A stretch of DNA of 64,000 nt from DSYU01 sp963827605. Its GTDB lineage: Bacteria; Chloroflexota; Anaerolineae; Anaerolineales; Anaerolineaceae. The DNA is taken from NCBI GenBank assembly GCA_963827605.1, contig CAWHBK010000004.1, positions 434,001 to 498,000 on the forward strand, in the 5' to 3' direction. Positions within the stretch are counted from its first letter, which is position 1. Each line of letters starts with the position of its first letter. Below the pieces are notes generated by a model. The model was given only the letters and a program-made list of their open reading frames with translations, did no database searches and was not told where the DNA came from. Below are positions 44,783-54,906 of this stretch, piece by piece. A program made the position numbers and the translations under genes.

Positions 44783-45519
44783 GAAATTTGCTCCGCCAAT
44801 TCTTTCATCAGGCGCAATATTTCGGGGATCAGTTCATCCTCCGCCATCTGACTCCGACCCTTGATTCCAAGCTGCGCGGCGATCTTCTGCACCTGGCCGT
44901 GCGAATGGGTCTGCTTGAACAACCGCACCGGGTCATAATAGACCGCACGCCATTCTTGCAGCGACGACAGCCCTTGGGTACTGCCCGGGCCGCTGGCGAG
45001 CGCTTCAATCAGTTCGCGCACCTGATCGCTCGTGCCCTGGATGACGTTCTCGCCGACCGCCTTGCGCGCCACGCCTTGCAAGATATGGAACTGGTGAATC
45101 AGCCAGTCGATCAGCAGCATTTTCTCCGGAGCAGATTTTGCTTTCGGAAACCGCTCCAGGTAATCCTCGAACAGGTAAAAAACCGAGCCCGGGAGCATGC
45201 TTCCGCCGGTGTAACTGTCGTAATATTCCCCACAGGTGACCTGCCAGCCGCACTTCTCGCATTCTAAAACGTTACCCTTATTACGCCCGCCCATGCGGTA
45301 AGGCTGCGGCACGTCAAAGCCGCAGTTGCGGCATTTTACCCGTCCAAACTGCTGCGCCTCTCTGACCTCAAACATATCGCAGACGCGCGTATGGATTGCA
45401 TAGTGGATCTGGTCGAGCAGGTCTTCGTCCAGCATGCCCTGAGCATCGCTCTCATACAGACGCTGGATGTCTCTTCGAGATACGCGCTTTGCCCAATGAA
45501 ATTTGTCTTGAACGGACAT
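44779..45519 (-). CDS. Unknown protein with a zinc ribbon
   Basis: This 246-residue soluble protein has two CxxC pairs (VKCRNCGF and LECEKCGWQVTCG, about residues 62-95) that should bind zinc, followed by a mostly helical body (MLLIDWLIHQFHILQGVARKAVGENV, VRLFKQTHSHGQVQKIAAQLGI). There is no signal peptide. Its end overlaps the start of the YHGSP gene, implying a functional pair. Family not recognised. Confidence 0.6.
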   Translation of the reverse strand: MSVQDKFHWAKRVSRRDIQRLYESDAQGMLDEDLLDQIHYAIHTRVCDMFEVREAQQFGRVKCRNCGFDVPQPYRMGGRNKGNVLECEKCGWQVTCGEYYDSYTGGSMLPGSVFYLFEDYLERFPKAKSAPEKMLLIDWLIHQFHILQGVARKAVGENVIQGTSDQVRELIEALASGPGSTQGLSSLQEWRAVYYDPVRLFKQTHSHGQVQKIAAQLGIKGRSQMAEDELIPEILRLMKELAEQIS

Positions 45520-45563
45520 ATCTGCTTCCTAATGCATTCTCTTCGGGTTCTATGATTATACAA

Positions 45564-46298
45564 TCATTCCTCCCGCACCCCATCCCACGGGTACACCTCG
45601 GTCCCCTTGGCGGCCTCACGGGTGGCAGGATCATTCGAGTAGAAGCCCTGCCGCCCGGGGGGGATGAGGGCGGCGATTTCGCGCATGATCTGGTGACCGA
45701 ATTCATCCATGGCGGCCCGGTTGGCGCGGTCGCGCGGGTCGAGCAGGAAGGGGCCAAAGGGTTTGCCGATGTTCACCTGAACGCGCGCGCGCCGTCCGCG
45801 GCGCAGGCTGGGAAAAACGTCCACGAAACCGTCCAGGCCAACGGGCAGGATGCGCGCGCCGGAACGGGCTGCCAGCAAGGCCGCGCCGGGGCGCGGCGGG
45901 CGCAGGACGGCGGCCCAACTGCCGCCCTCGGGAAAGATGCCCAGCACGCCGCTGCCCTGCAATATGCGCTGGGCGCGCAGCAGCACATCCCGCGAGGAGC
46001 TGCCGCGCGTGGCCGGTAATATGCCCCACAGGTTGCGGATCCAGCCGAAAATGCCGGGAGCATTGGGCGCCTGGCGCCCGCCCAGGAACTCGATCGGGTA
46101 GGGAATAATGCGGATGACTGCCAGCGGATCGAGAAAATTGAAATGGTTGGCGACCACGATCAACGGGCCGCCGTCGGGCAGGTTTTCCAGGCCGGTGACG
46201 TGGAAATCGGTCAGCAGGGCGAAGATGACGGCAATGATGCGGCGCAGCAGCGGGCGAAAAATCTTGCGGCGGGTGAAGGAAAAAGAGCTATTCGGCAC
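45564..46298 (-). CDS. plsC: 1-acylglycerol-3-phosphate acyltransferase (PlsC family)
   Basis: This 244-residue membrane-associated protein has the acyltransferase HX4D motif in VVANHFNFLDPL and the substrate motif GVLGIFPEGGSWA. A hydrophobic N-terminal segment (PLLRRIIAVIFALLTDF) anchors it. PlsC-type enzymes add the second acyl chain of phosphatidic acid. The start overlaps the end of the UMF1 transporter gene by 11 bases, so they are one transcript. Confidence 0.85.
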   Translation of the reverse strand: MPNSSFSFTRRKIFRPLLRRIIAVIFALLTDFHVTGLENLPDGGPLIVVANHFNFLDPLAVIRIIPYPIEFLGGRQAPNAPGIFGWIRNLWGILPATRGSSSRDVLLRAQRILQGSGVLGIFPEGGSWAAVLRPPRPGAALLAARSGARILPVGLDGFVDVFPSLRRGRRARVQVNIGKPFGPFLLDPRDRANRAAMDEFGHQIMREIAALIPPGRQGFYSNDPATREAAKGTEVYPWDGVREE

Positions 46299-47622
46299 GG
46301 CGCCAGTTCTTTACAAACAACAAAAAGACCAGGCCCACCAGCAGGAAGGCGATGATCGAGAACAGGGCGGCTTCCATCCCGGCGGCTTCGGCGGCGTGCG
46401 CGGATAGGCCGCGCGGCTCGTAGAAGCGCAGCGCCAGGGCGGTCGCCAGCAAGCCGTACAGGGTGGGCCCGGTAAAGTTCGAGATCTGACCGGCCAGCGA
46501 AAACAGCCCGTAGAACTCGGCGGATTTTTCCACCGGGCAGATCTGGCCAACCACCGTGCGGCTGACGGACTGGACGCCGGTGAGAGCAAAGCCGGCAAAC
46601 GCGCCGATCACGTTGAACATGAACAGCGAATGGACAAATAACAGGCCAATCACCGTCAGGGCCATCATGCTGATCGACAGCACCAGGGCCAGTTTGCCGC
46701 CCAGGCGGTGGGTGATCTGCCCGAACAGGTACGCGCCGATCACGCTGGTCACCTGGACGATGATCATAAAGACGATCAGCTGCTGCTGGGTCATGCCGAA
46801 CAATACCGCGCCGATAATGGCGGCGAAGTCGAGCAGCATCATGATGCCGTTGTTGTAGATCAGGAAGGCCACCAGAAAGCGCATGAATTCTTTATACTGG
46901 CGGGCAGACTGGATGGTAGCCTTGAGTTTCTTGAAAGACAGCGACAGCAAATGCTCGCCCGCCGGGAGCGGCTGCGGTCGGGAGCGCTCGCGGATAAACA
47001 GGAACACCGGCAGGGTGGACAGCGCGTAAAAAGCCGCCGTGATCAGAAAAGCAAAGCGAATGATGAAAGTGCCTTTAATGGTCAGGATCAGCGCCAGAAC
47101 GATGCCCAGGCAGACGATGCCGCCAACCGAACCAATGGCCCAGCCGTTGCCGGAGACCCGGCCCATCTGTTCGGGCTCGGCGATATCGGGCAGCAGGGCG
47201 TTGTAAAAAACCTGCGCGCCGCGGTAACCGATTTCGGCGAGGATAAAGAAGAGCATGCCGGTGAAAACGTCCCCTTTTTCCACCAGGAACAGCAGGCTGG
47301 TGAAGACACACGACAGGCTGGTAAAGACAAACAGGATGCGTTTCTTGGTAGCCGAGAAGTCGGCCAGCGCGCCCAACACCGGCGAAAGCAGGGCCACAAC
47401 CAGCATGGCGATGCCAATGGAAAGTCCCCACATGCGCGAGCCTTCCGCGCCGCCCACAACCTGTTGTTTGAAGTACGCGGAATACACCGCTAACAGGACC
47501 ACCGAAGCGTAGGCCGAATTGCCGAAATCATACAGGTACCAGGCCCAGCGTTCTTTGCGGGTGGCGGGGATACGCTTGACTCTCAGGGTAGTTTCGTTCG
47601 CTCGCGCCGTTTCAACAGCCAT
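46288..47622 (-). CDS. UMF1/Atg22-like MFS transporter
   Basis: This 444-residue protein begins ATRKERWAWYLYDFGNSAYASVVLLAVYSAYF, the hallmark start of UMF1-family (Atg22-like) permeases, and has about twelve membrane segments with LADFSATKKRIL and FYNALLPDIAEPEQMGRVSGNGWAIG. Atg22 exports vacuolar amino acids in yeast; bacterial members are uncharacterised. It lies upstream of plsC, overlapping it. Confidence 0.85.
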   Translation of the reverse strand: MAVETARANETTLRVKRIPATRKERWAWYLYDFGNSAYASVVLLAVYSAYFKQQVVGGAEGSRMWGLSIGIAMLVVALLSPVLGALADFSATKKRILFVFTSLSCVFTSLLFLVEKGDVFTGMLFFILAEIGYRGAQVFYNALLPDIAEPEQMGRVSGNGWAIGSVGGIVCLGIVLALILTIKGTFIIRFAFLITAAFYALSTLPVFLFIRERSRPQPLPAGEHLLSLSFKKLKATIQSARQYKEFMRFLVAFLIYNNGIMMLLDFAAIIGAVLFGMTQQQLIVFMIIVQVTSVIGAYLFGQITHRLGGKLALVLSISMMALTVIGLLFVHSLFMFNVIGAFAGFALTGVQSVSRTVVGQICPVEKSAEFYGLFSLAGQISNFTGPTLYGLLATALALRFYEPRGLSAHAAEAAGMEAALFSIIAFLLVGLVFLLFVKNWRRAE

Positions 47623-47832
47623 ATACTATGCTCCTTTGGGTGATGCATCATGATCCGTCGATGGATAAACAATGCGGAGTGCGGGGTGAACCATTCATGC
47701 AGAAAGGCTATGTTTGGATTACCAATTATAACAACCAAAAGGGGGAAAAGATGTGCACATGAGTCTGGTTTTTATGTTCTTCTAACCGAAAAAAACCGTA
47801 TAATATTAACCATCAACCGGAGGATATCGAAT

Positions 47833-48333
47833 ATGCCTGAATTTGGAACCATTGGACATCTCATCGAACTGGCCATCCAGGGGGAAAAGCTGGCAGAGGT
47901 GTTTTACCTGCGGTTGGAGAAGAAGTTCTCCCGCTACCCCGATGTGGCGCAGTTCTGGAACAGTTATGCATCCGAGGAAAATGGGCACGCGCGCTGGCTG
48001 GCGCGGCTGCGCGAACGCGCGGACGACGAGCGGCTGAACCAACCGGCGGAGCCGGAGGTGCTGCAGCAGGCCGAGCGCGCGCTGGCTACGCCCATCGAAG
48101 ATCTGCTGGCCGATGTCCACACCCTGCAGGATGCATATAATATCGCCAATGAGCTGGAACACTCGGAGACCAACACGGTGTTCGAGTTCTTGATCGGTCA
48201 CTTCGCGGAGGATTCACAGGCGCATACCTTCTTGCGCGAGCAGCTGAACCAGCACGTGGGGCGGCTGATGATCGATTTCCCCAGGCAGATGGGGACGGGA
48301 ACGCTGCGGAGAGGGATCCTGGCGGAGGAATAA
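47833..48333 (+). CDS. Ferritin-like diiron protein
   Basis: The ATG at 47833 follows GGAGGA nine bases upstream. The 166-residue protein has helices with glutamate-rich metal sites: IQGEKLAEVFYLRLE, SYASEENGHARWLARL (ExxH), NELEHSETNTVFEF and FAEDSQAHTFLREQL, like rubrerythrin or ferritin-like domains but without a rubredoxin part. Possible roles are peroxide reduction or iron handling. It stands alone between divergent and convergent genes. Confidence 0.75.
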   Translation: MPEFGTIGHLIELAIQGEKLAEVFYLRLEKKFSRYPDVAQFWNSYASEENGHARWLARLRERADDERLNQPAEPEVLQQAERALATPIEDLLADVHTLQDAYNIANELEHSETNTVFEFLIGHFAEDSQAHTFLREQLNQHVGRLMIDFPRQMGTGTLRRGILAEE

Positions 48334-48451
48334 GAGAAAGAGGTTTACCTTGATTTCGATTGTTCTGTTCCGCTGGAGAGCGAAAACCCTCCGCCCGGAG
48401 CAAGACAGGCAGATAAGCCACGGGTAAGGTCCGGTTGGGTACGCCCGCCGG

Positions 48452-49490
48452 CTAAGGATACAACTGCCGGTACAGCGCCAATGCTTCTTGATGGGCGCGT
48501 TCTTTGGCGGAGCGGAGATCGGATTGGTGCTGGGGGGCAAAGGCGGCTTCGACCCAGTCGGCCAGGCTGTCGATGACCTGATCGAGCAGCAGGGCGCGCA
48601 GGTAGAGGTTGAAACGCTCGCGGAAGTCCGCGCCGCCGGGGAGCAGGTGTTCGATTTCGGTCTGGGAAAGCGCCCCGTTCTTCCTGAACGGCGTCCGAAC
48701 GGCCGTTCAGGAGAAGCGGGCCAAGCAGGATGCTGTAATCGAGGGCGGGGTCGCCCAGGAACAGGTCATCCCAATCAATGATGAAAAAGCGCTCGTCGGG
48801 GGTGACCAGGATATTGCCGGGCCACAGATCGCCGTGGATGGGCGCGCCGGCGGGCTGCTGGAAGGCGGGCAGATCGCGGGCCAGCCCTTCCAGCTCGCGG
48901 GTCTCACCCATCATCCAGTCCAGCAGGCTGAGCGGGACAAAAGGCGGCAGGTCGCCAACGATGGAAAGCAGGTCCTCGTCAAAGCGGTCGATGTACACCG
49001 AGAGGAAGGTCTCGGCGCAGGGAAAGATTTCCCCGTCTATCGATTCGAGCGCAGCAGCCAGATCCTGGTCGGCGTGCAAGGCGGCGAGCAGCGCAAGCAC
49101 CTGCGCCAGCACGCGCGGCTGGGCGGCCAGGTCGGCGGGCTGGCCGGGGATGCTTTCGAAGAGCAAACCCGCGAACGGGGTGCGGGGAATGGCAATCCAG
49201 TCCAGCACGGGTGGAGCGTGATATTTTTCGGCGAGGCGCGGTCCGACGGATTTCCAACGCGCCAGCCGCGACTGCATTTCTGCATCGTCGGCCAGCTTGA
49301 GGTGAAAGGTTTTTTGCCCGTCGGTGAGCGCAAAAGACACGTTGACGAAGCCGCCCCAGTTGAGGATATAGCGCGCCTCCACCGTTTGGGGGTTCAAAGC
49401 GTATTGGGCGGCATGCTTGCGGAAATAGCCCGTTACCCGCAGGGTAAGCGCATCCAGCGGGGTACGCGCATTCCCCGGATCAGGCTGCAT
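48452..49490 (-). CDS. Aminoglycoside phosphotransferase-fold kinase (one frameshift)
   Basis: The start ATG 49490 overlaps the ppk stop (TAATG). The kinase-like fold is shown by PAGAPIHGDLWPGNILV (catalytic HGDxxxxN) and FIIDWDDLFLGDPALDYSILLGPLL (metal-binding aspartate). A +1 shift near 48690 hides the C-terminus; the other frame continues FRKNGALSQTEIEHLLPGGADF and RERFNLYLRALLLDQVIDSLADW to a stop at 48452. The product is about 345 residues. The substrate could be choline, homoserine, a sugar or an antibiotic. Coupling to polyphosphate kinase is notable. Confidence 0.78.
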
Positions 49491-51639
49491 TATCCACCCT
49501 GCGCCGTCATGCGCGAGTTAAGGAATGCCTCCTGAGCCGAAAGCTCAAGCTCGCCGTCGCGGGGTTTGAGCAGCTTATAGGTGCCTTCCGGCAGCATAAA
49601 GCGGGCTTTGATGTTGTCCGCCAGGTAGGTGGACAGGATGTCATCGCGCAGATAGCGCACCAGGCGCGGGTCCTCAACTTCAAAGAGCACCTCCACGCGA
49701 TCATTGAGGTTGCGCGGCATCAGGTCCGCGGAGCCCATAAAGATTTTTTCCTGGCCTTCCCCGCCGCCATTTTTAAAGTAGTAGATGCGGGAATGCTCCA
49801 GAAAACCGGCCAACCACGCTGAGGACGCGGATATTTTCGCTGACCCCATCGATACCGGGGCGCAGGCTGCACATGCCGCGCACGATCAGGTCAATTTTCA
49901 CCCCGGCCTGGGAGGCCAGGTACAGCATCTTGATGATCGGCTTATCCACCAGGTGGTTGAATTTGAAGATCATGCGGCCTTTGCCGCCCTTACGGGCAAT
50001 CTCCATCTCCTGCAGAATGAGCTGGTCGAAGCGCTGGCGCAGATTGATCGGCGCGACGAGCAGCTTGCGGTAATCGGCTTTGGCCGAGTAACCGGTGAGG
50101 TAATTGAACAGGTCGGTTACGTCCGCGCCGATCTCATCATCACAGGTAAACATGCCAAAATCCTCGTAGACAGTGGCGGTCTGGTGATTATAGTTGCCGG
50201 TGCCAAGGTGCAGGTAGCGGCGGATGTGCTCCCCCTCGCGACGGACCACCATGGCCATTTTGGAGTGGGTTTTCAACCCCAGCAGCCCATACGTGACATG
50301 CACGCCTTCTTGCTCCAGCATTTTGGCCCAACCGATGTTGGATTCCTCGTCGAAACGCGCTTTCAACTCCACCAGCACCGCCACTTGCTTGCCGTAATCG
50401 CGGCTGGCCTGCAGGAGCGCCTTGACCACCGGAGAGTTGGTGCCCACGCGGTAGAGGGTCTGTTTGATCGCCAGCACGTTAGGGTCTTTCGCGGCTGAGT
50501 TGAGAAACTCGATGACGGGCGAGAAGGAATCGTAGGGCTGGTGGATGAGAATATCGCTTTGACGAATGGCCGCAAAAATCGAGCCTTCTTCGAGCTCGGT
50601 CCGGTTGCGCAAAACCGGCGGGACAGCCGGGGTGTAATGTGCGATCCTTCAGATCATAGCGCTCAATCTTCGCAATCTGCATCAAACAGGTCAGGTCGAG
50701 CGGGCCGGACAGGGCATAAATGTCCTGGTTTTCGACCTTCAGGTTTTCGGAAAGGAACTCGCGAATATAATCGGGCATGGTGCGGTGGACCATCAGGCGC
50801 ACCACCAGGCCAAAGCGGCGCTTGCGCAGGCTCTCCTCGACGGTATCCAGCAGGTCAACCGCCTCCAGCTCCTGGATTTCCATATCCGCATTGCGGATCA
50901 CGTGGAACTGGTGGGCTTCCAGGACGTGCATGCCGGGAAACAGCTTATCCAGGTTGGCCATGATGACGTGACTGATCCAGACAAACAGGTGCGAATGCGG
51001 CACGGTGCCGTCCCGGCGAACGCCGCCCGAGGAGCGCTTTACCGGCACCAGCTGGGGCAGCGAAGGCGGAACTTTCAGGCGCGCAAAATGCCGGCGGCCT
51101 TCCTTATCTTCCAGCAAAATCGCCAGGTTAAGACTCAGGTTGGAAATATGCGGGAAGGGATGGCCGGGATCGACGGCCAGGGGGGTAAGAACCGGAAAAA
51201 TGACTTCTTCAAAATAGGCATTTACCGTTTCTTTCTGGCGGGCAGACAAATCGTTATAGCTCATGATGCGGATGCCCGCCTTATACAGGCCGGGGATCAG
51301 CACATCGCGCAAATAACGGCGGCACTCTTCCATCAGTTTTAGCGATTCTTTGCGGATGGCGACCAGCTGCTTGGCAGGGGTTAACCCATCGTCCGAGAGG
51401 GAGGTAACACCGGCGTCGCGCTGGATGCGCAGTCCACCCACCCGGGTCATGAAGAATTCGTCCAGGTTGGAATCAACGATGGCCAGGAACTTAATCCGCT
51501 CCAGGAGTGGATTGCGCTCGTCGCGGGCTTCGTCAAAAACGCGCCATTGGAAATCGAGCTGAGACAGCTCGCGATTGATATAGAAATCAGGGGCATCCAG
51601 ATTGGTGGGATCAGCAACTTTTTCGATTTGGTCAGTCAT
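49490..51639 (-). CDS. ppk: Polyphosphate kinase Ppk1 (two frameshifts)
   Basis: Three frames join into about 715 residues. The N-terminal domain reads FYINRELSQLDFQWRVFDEARDERNPLLERIKFLAI. After a +1 shift near 50640 comes SIFAAIRQSDILIHQPYDSFSPVIEFL and the phospho-accepting histidine in GLKTHSKMA. After a +1 shift near 49802 comes EHSRIYYFKNGG, with the second conserved histidine. Ppk1 reversibly makes inorganic polyphosphate from ATP at the membrane. The shifts are single bases in short homopolymers, and the residues around them are normal for the family, so the gene is likely intact in the cell. Confidence 0.88.
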
Positions 51640-52169
51640 AGGGTGAAATCCAAGGAAAAAACCGGCTTTCTTCTCGTCGTCTATAAATTATACACGATCC
51701 GGATTCCGAACGGAAACCGTTTGTGGCATAGGTAAAGGAGATTCCTACGCCGGCGCGACCTGCGCTTTCTTTTTTGGATAAAATTCCAGACATGGTTCGG
51801 AAGTGGGTTTCTTTTTCCTACCCTACGGCGAGGGAAACCCCACACTATTAATTTTCGCATGAACTTGTTATAAAAGCAGTAAGACAACTGCCTGAGGCAG
51901 AGTGGTATATTTTTACCAATTTCAGTTTGGGATCCGGAATCATCCGGTATCGTGGGGGAAAGAAAATCAGAACTCCAATATTAAAGAAACTGAGCGAAGA
52001 ACCTCTCCGGCGAGAAAAACTTTTTCGGCGGAAAATGGTTCCGAACCGCCTTGCAGAAGTTGCGGCTGCCCGGCAGCCGCGGCTGCCGGGCAGCCGCAGC
52101 TTTCCCTGAGCACGGTACCTGAAAATTCATCAGTCCAAAAAGATACACGAGAAAGAAAGCAAAAACTTT
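51640..52169. promoter_or_regulatory. 530-base divergent intergenic region with a large palindrome
   Basis: No convincing gene. A minus-strand TATAAT at 51687-51692 could serve ppk. A near-palindromic CTGCCTGAGGCAG lies near 51890. A perfect 38-base palindrome (52061-52098, GCGGCTGCCCGGCAGCCGC units) lies about 70 bases upstream of glgX. Confidence 0.5.
52061..52098. repeat. Perfect 38-base palindrome upstream of glgX
   Basis: The sequence TGCGGCTGCCCGGCAGCC joined to its complement reads the same on both strands. With one mismatch the pairing extends to 52057-52102. It could be a transcript-end hairpin, an attenuator in the glgX leader, or a mobile palindrome. Confidence 0.7.
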
Positions 52170-54683
52170 ATGGAAACATGGCCAGGAAAAACATATCCGC
52201 TCGGGGCAACCTGGAACGGACAGGGGGTGAATTTCGCCCTTTTCTCAGAACATGCGACTGGGGTAGAGCTGTGTTTTTTTGATAAGGATCAGGAGACCCG
52301 CATCCCGATCCAGGAGCACGACCACCAGGTGTGGCATGTGTATATTCCGGGCGTCATGCCCGGTCAATTGTATGGGTACCGCGTACATGGACCCTATGAA
52401 CCTCAAACGGGCGCGCGGTTTAATCCAAACAAGCTGTTACTCGATCCGTACGCCAGGGCCATCCACGGCCCGTTAATCTGGAACGACGCGCTGTTTGGCT
52501 ATCCGGTTGGCGACCCGCGGGAGGATCTTTCCTATAGCGAAACGGACAGCGCGCCTTTTATGCCCAGGTGCGTGGTAATCGACCCAACCTTTGACTGGGA
52601 TGGGGACCAGCGCCTGAACATCCCCTTGAATAAGTCGATCATTTACGAAATGCACGTAAAAGGGTTTACCGGACTGCACCCAGAGGTGGCTCCCGCGCTG
52701 CGCGGCAAGTACGCCGGGCTGGCGAGCCCAGCCGTGATCGAATACCTGCGTAACCTGGGGATCACCGCGGTGGAGCTGCTGCCAATCCACCAGTTTTACA
52801 CCGACCGCATCCTGGCGGATAAAGGCCTGGCGAATTACTGGGGTTATAACTCGATCGGCTTTTTTGCGCCCAACGCGCAGTATGCCTCCAGCGGTACCAG
52901 CGGCGGGCAGGTGAACGAGTTTAAAGAAATGGTTAAAGCGCTGCACCGGGCAGGGATCGAGGTGATTCTGGATGTGGTATATAACCACACCGCGGAAGGC
53001 AACCAGATGGGCCCCACCCTCTCCTTCCGCGGGATTGATAACAGCACCTATTACCGCCTGGTCCAGGATAACCCCCGCTTTACGATGGATTACACCGGCA
53101 CCGGGAATACCTTGAACATGATGAGCCCGGATGTGCTGCAGATGATCATGGATTCGCTGCGCTACTGGGTGCTTGAGATGCACGTGGATGGTTTCCGGTT
53201 CGACCTGGCCTCAGCCCTGGCCCGCGAGCTGCACGATGTGGACCGGCTGAGCTCGTTTTTTGATGTCATCCACCAGGACCCGATCATCTCTCAGGTGAAA
53301 CTTATCGCGGAACCCTGGGACGTGGGCGAAGGCGGCTACCAGGTCGGGAATTTCCCGGTGGACTGGGCCGAATGGAATGGCAAGTACCGCGACACGGTGC
53401 GCGATTTCTGGCGCGGCGCTGAAAGCAGGCTGCCAGAATTTGCCAGCCGCCTGACCGGTTCCTCGGATCTATACGGCGATGACGGCCGCCAGCCCACCGC
53501 CTCCATCAATTTCGTCACCGCCCACGACGGCTTCACCCTGCATGACCTGGTGAGTTATAACGAAAAGCATAACGAGGCAAACGGGGAACACAACCGGGAC
53601 GGCGAGAGCCACAACCGCTCCTGGAATTGGGGTGTTGAGGGTCCTACGGATGACCCGCAAGTGCTGTCGTTCCGCGGGCAGCAGATGCGCAACTTCCTGG
53701 CGACTCTGTTCCTTTCGCAAGGCGTGCCCATGCTGCGGGCAGGGGATGAACTGGGGCAAACCCAACAGGGCAATAACAACGCTTATTGTCAGGATAATAA
53801 CATCTCCTATATCCACTGGGGACAGGCCGACAGGGGGCTTCTGGCGTTCACCCGCAAGGTCATCGCACTGACCCAAAACCACCCGGTATTCACGCAGCGC
53901 AAGTGGTTCCACGGCCAGGCGCCGGACGGCAGGATGCCGGACGGCGAAGCGGTGACCGATATTGCCTGGTACAACCTCTCCGGCGATGAGATGCGAGACG
54001 AAAACTGGTCCGAGGGACACGCGAAAACATTGGGGCTGTTCTTGAATGGGCGCAGCGGTCAAATGGTGGACGCGCGCGGCAAGAAAATCCAGGACAACAG
54101 TTTTTATCTGATGTTTAACGCCCATCACGATTCCGTCGAATTTACCGTCCCGAATATCCCGGACCTGCAGCATTGGACGATCGTACTGAAGACGTCCCGG
54201 GCAGAAAAAGCTCCCGAGCAGATCCGGCTGAAGGATGTGAAAAATATCGGCTCCATTACCATTACCACAGGCGAAAAAGAACAGACGGGGGAGCGGATCA
54301 GCCTGAATAATGTGGGAAAGGTGGGCTCCATCCGCATCACCGGTGGGGAGAAGGAAGAAACCCCCGAACAGATCCGGCTGGGAGCTGTAGAAAATATCGG
54401 TCTCATCACCGTCACGGGGGGCGCCAGGGAAGAAACCGCTGGCCGAATCAGCCTGGGAGATGTGGAAAATGCCGGCTACGTCAGCATCAACGGGGGTAAC
54501 GGTCATGCAACCGCGGAGACGATTAACCTGGGGGATGTAGAAAAAGTTGGCTTCGTTACCGTCAACGGGAAGGGCGAAAACGGCATTAACGGGGGCAGCG
54601 GGAAAGAAGAACAGGGGCATATTCGCCCGGGCGATCGGGTACGCGTTGCCAGATACTCCATGGTGGTGCTGCAAAGTGGCTAA
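52170..54683 (+). CDS. glgX: Glycogen debranching enzyme GlgX with an inserted C-terminal repeat array
   Basis: This 837-residue protein is a GH13 debranching enzyme: CBM48 start (YPLGATWNGQGVNFALFSEHATGVELCFF), GH13 motifs DVVYNHT, GFRFDLASA (nucleophile Asp), AEPWDVGEGGYQVG (acid/base Glu) and FVTAHDGFTLHDL. It should hydrolyse alpha-1,6 branches of limit dextrins. Normal GlgX ends within about 700 residues. Here, between LQHWTIVLKTSR and the usual final strand (RVARYSMVVLQ), about 135 residues hold five copies of a 25-residue repeat (for example AGRISLGDVENAGYVSINGG). The repeat resembles a beta-solenoid rung. No frameshift is present. Confidence 0.92.
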   Translation: METWPGKTYPLGATWNGQGVNFALFSEHATGVELCFFDKDQETRIPIQEHDHQVWHVYIPGVMPGQLYGYRVHGPYEPQTGARFNPNKLLLDPYARAIHGPLIWNDALFGYPVGDPREDLSYSETDSAPFMPRCVVIDPTFDWDGDQRLNIPLNKSIIYEMHVKGFTGLHPEVAPALRGKYAGLASPAVIEYLRNLGITAVELLPIHQFYTDRILADKGLANYWGYNSIGFFAPNAQYASSGTSGGQVNEFKEMVKALHRAGIEVILDVVYNHTAEGNQMGPTLSFRGIDNSTYYRLVQDNPRFTMDYTGTGNTLNMMSPDVLQMIMDSLRYWVLEMHVDGFRFDLASALARELHDVDRLSSFFDVIHQDPIISQVKLIAEPWDVGEGGYQVGNFPVDWAEWNGKYRDTVRDFWRGAESRLPEFASRLTGSSDLYGDDGRQPTASINFVTAHDGFTLHDLVSYNEKHNEANGEHNRDGESHNRSWNWGVEGPTDDPQVLSFRGQQMRNFLATLFLSQGVPMLRAGDELGQTQQGNNNAYCQDNNISYIHWGQADRGLLAFTRKVIALTQNHPVFTQRKWFHGQAPDGRMPDGEAVTDIAWYNLSGDEMRDENWSEGHAKTLGLFLNGRSGQMVDARGKKIQDNSFYLMFNAHHDSVEFTVPNIPDLQHWTIVLKTSRAEKAPEQIRLKDVKNIGSITITTGEKEQTGERISLNNVGKVGSIRITGGEKEETPEQIRLGAVENIGLITVTGGAREETAGRISLGDVENAGYVSINGGNGHATAETINLGDVEKVGFVTVNGKGENGINGGSGKEEQGHIRPGDRVRVARYSMVVLQSG

Positions 54684-54815
54684 AACCCTCACCGCCACCT
54701 GCCGGGCGGAACCAGGCGCAGCTGGCTGGGACAAGAGTGGCTGCCGGGCGGAGAAGTAAATCTGGCGCAATTGTTCGCGCGCTTCCCGTTAGCGCTGCTG
54801 GAAAAAGTGGTTTGA
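54684..54815 (+). pseudogene. C-terminal remnant resembling maltooligosyltrehalose synthase (TreY)
   Basis: Directly after the glgX stop, and in the same frame, 43 codons read ...GQEWLPGGEVNLAQLFARFPLALLEKVV then stop. The pattern GGEV-LA-LFARFPLALL fits the end of TreY, a common glgX neighbour. The rest of the gene is absent, so this is probably the scar of a deletion. An AGGAGG follows at 54817-54822 without a recognisable gene. Confidence 0.45.
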
Positions 54816-54906
54816 CCAGGAGGAAACCACCACCCGGGTGAAGCGGACCCCGGATGGTAGTTTGTATTATTGTGTTGTCCGCAGCTTGCTTCAAACGGAC
54901 CCTGGG

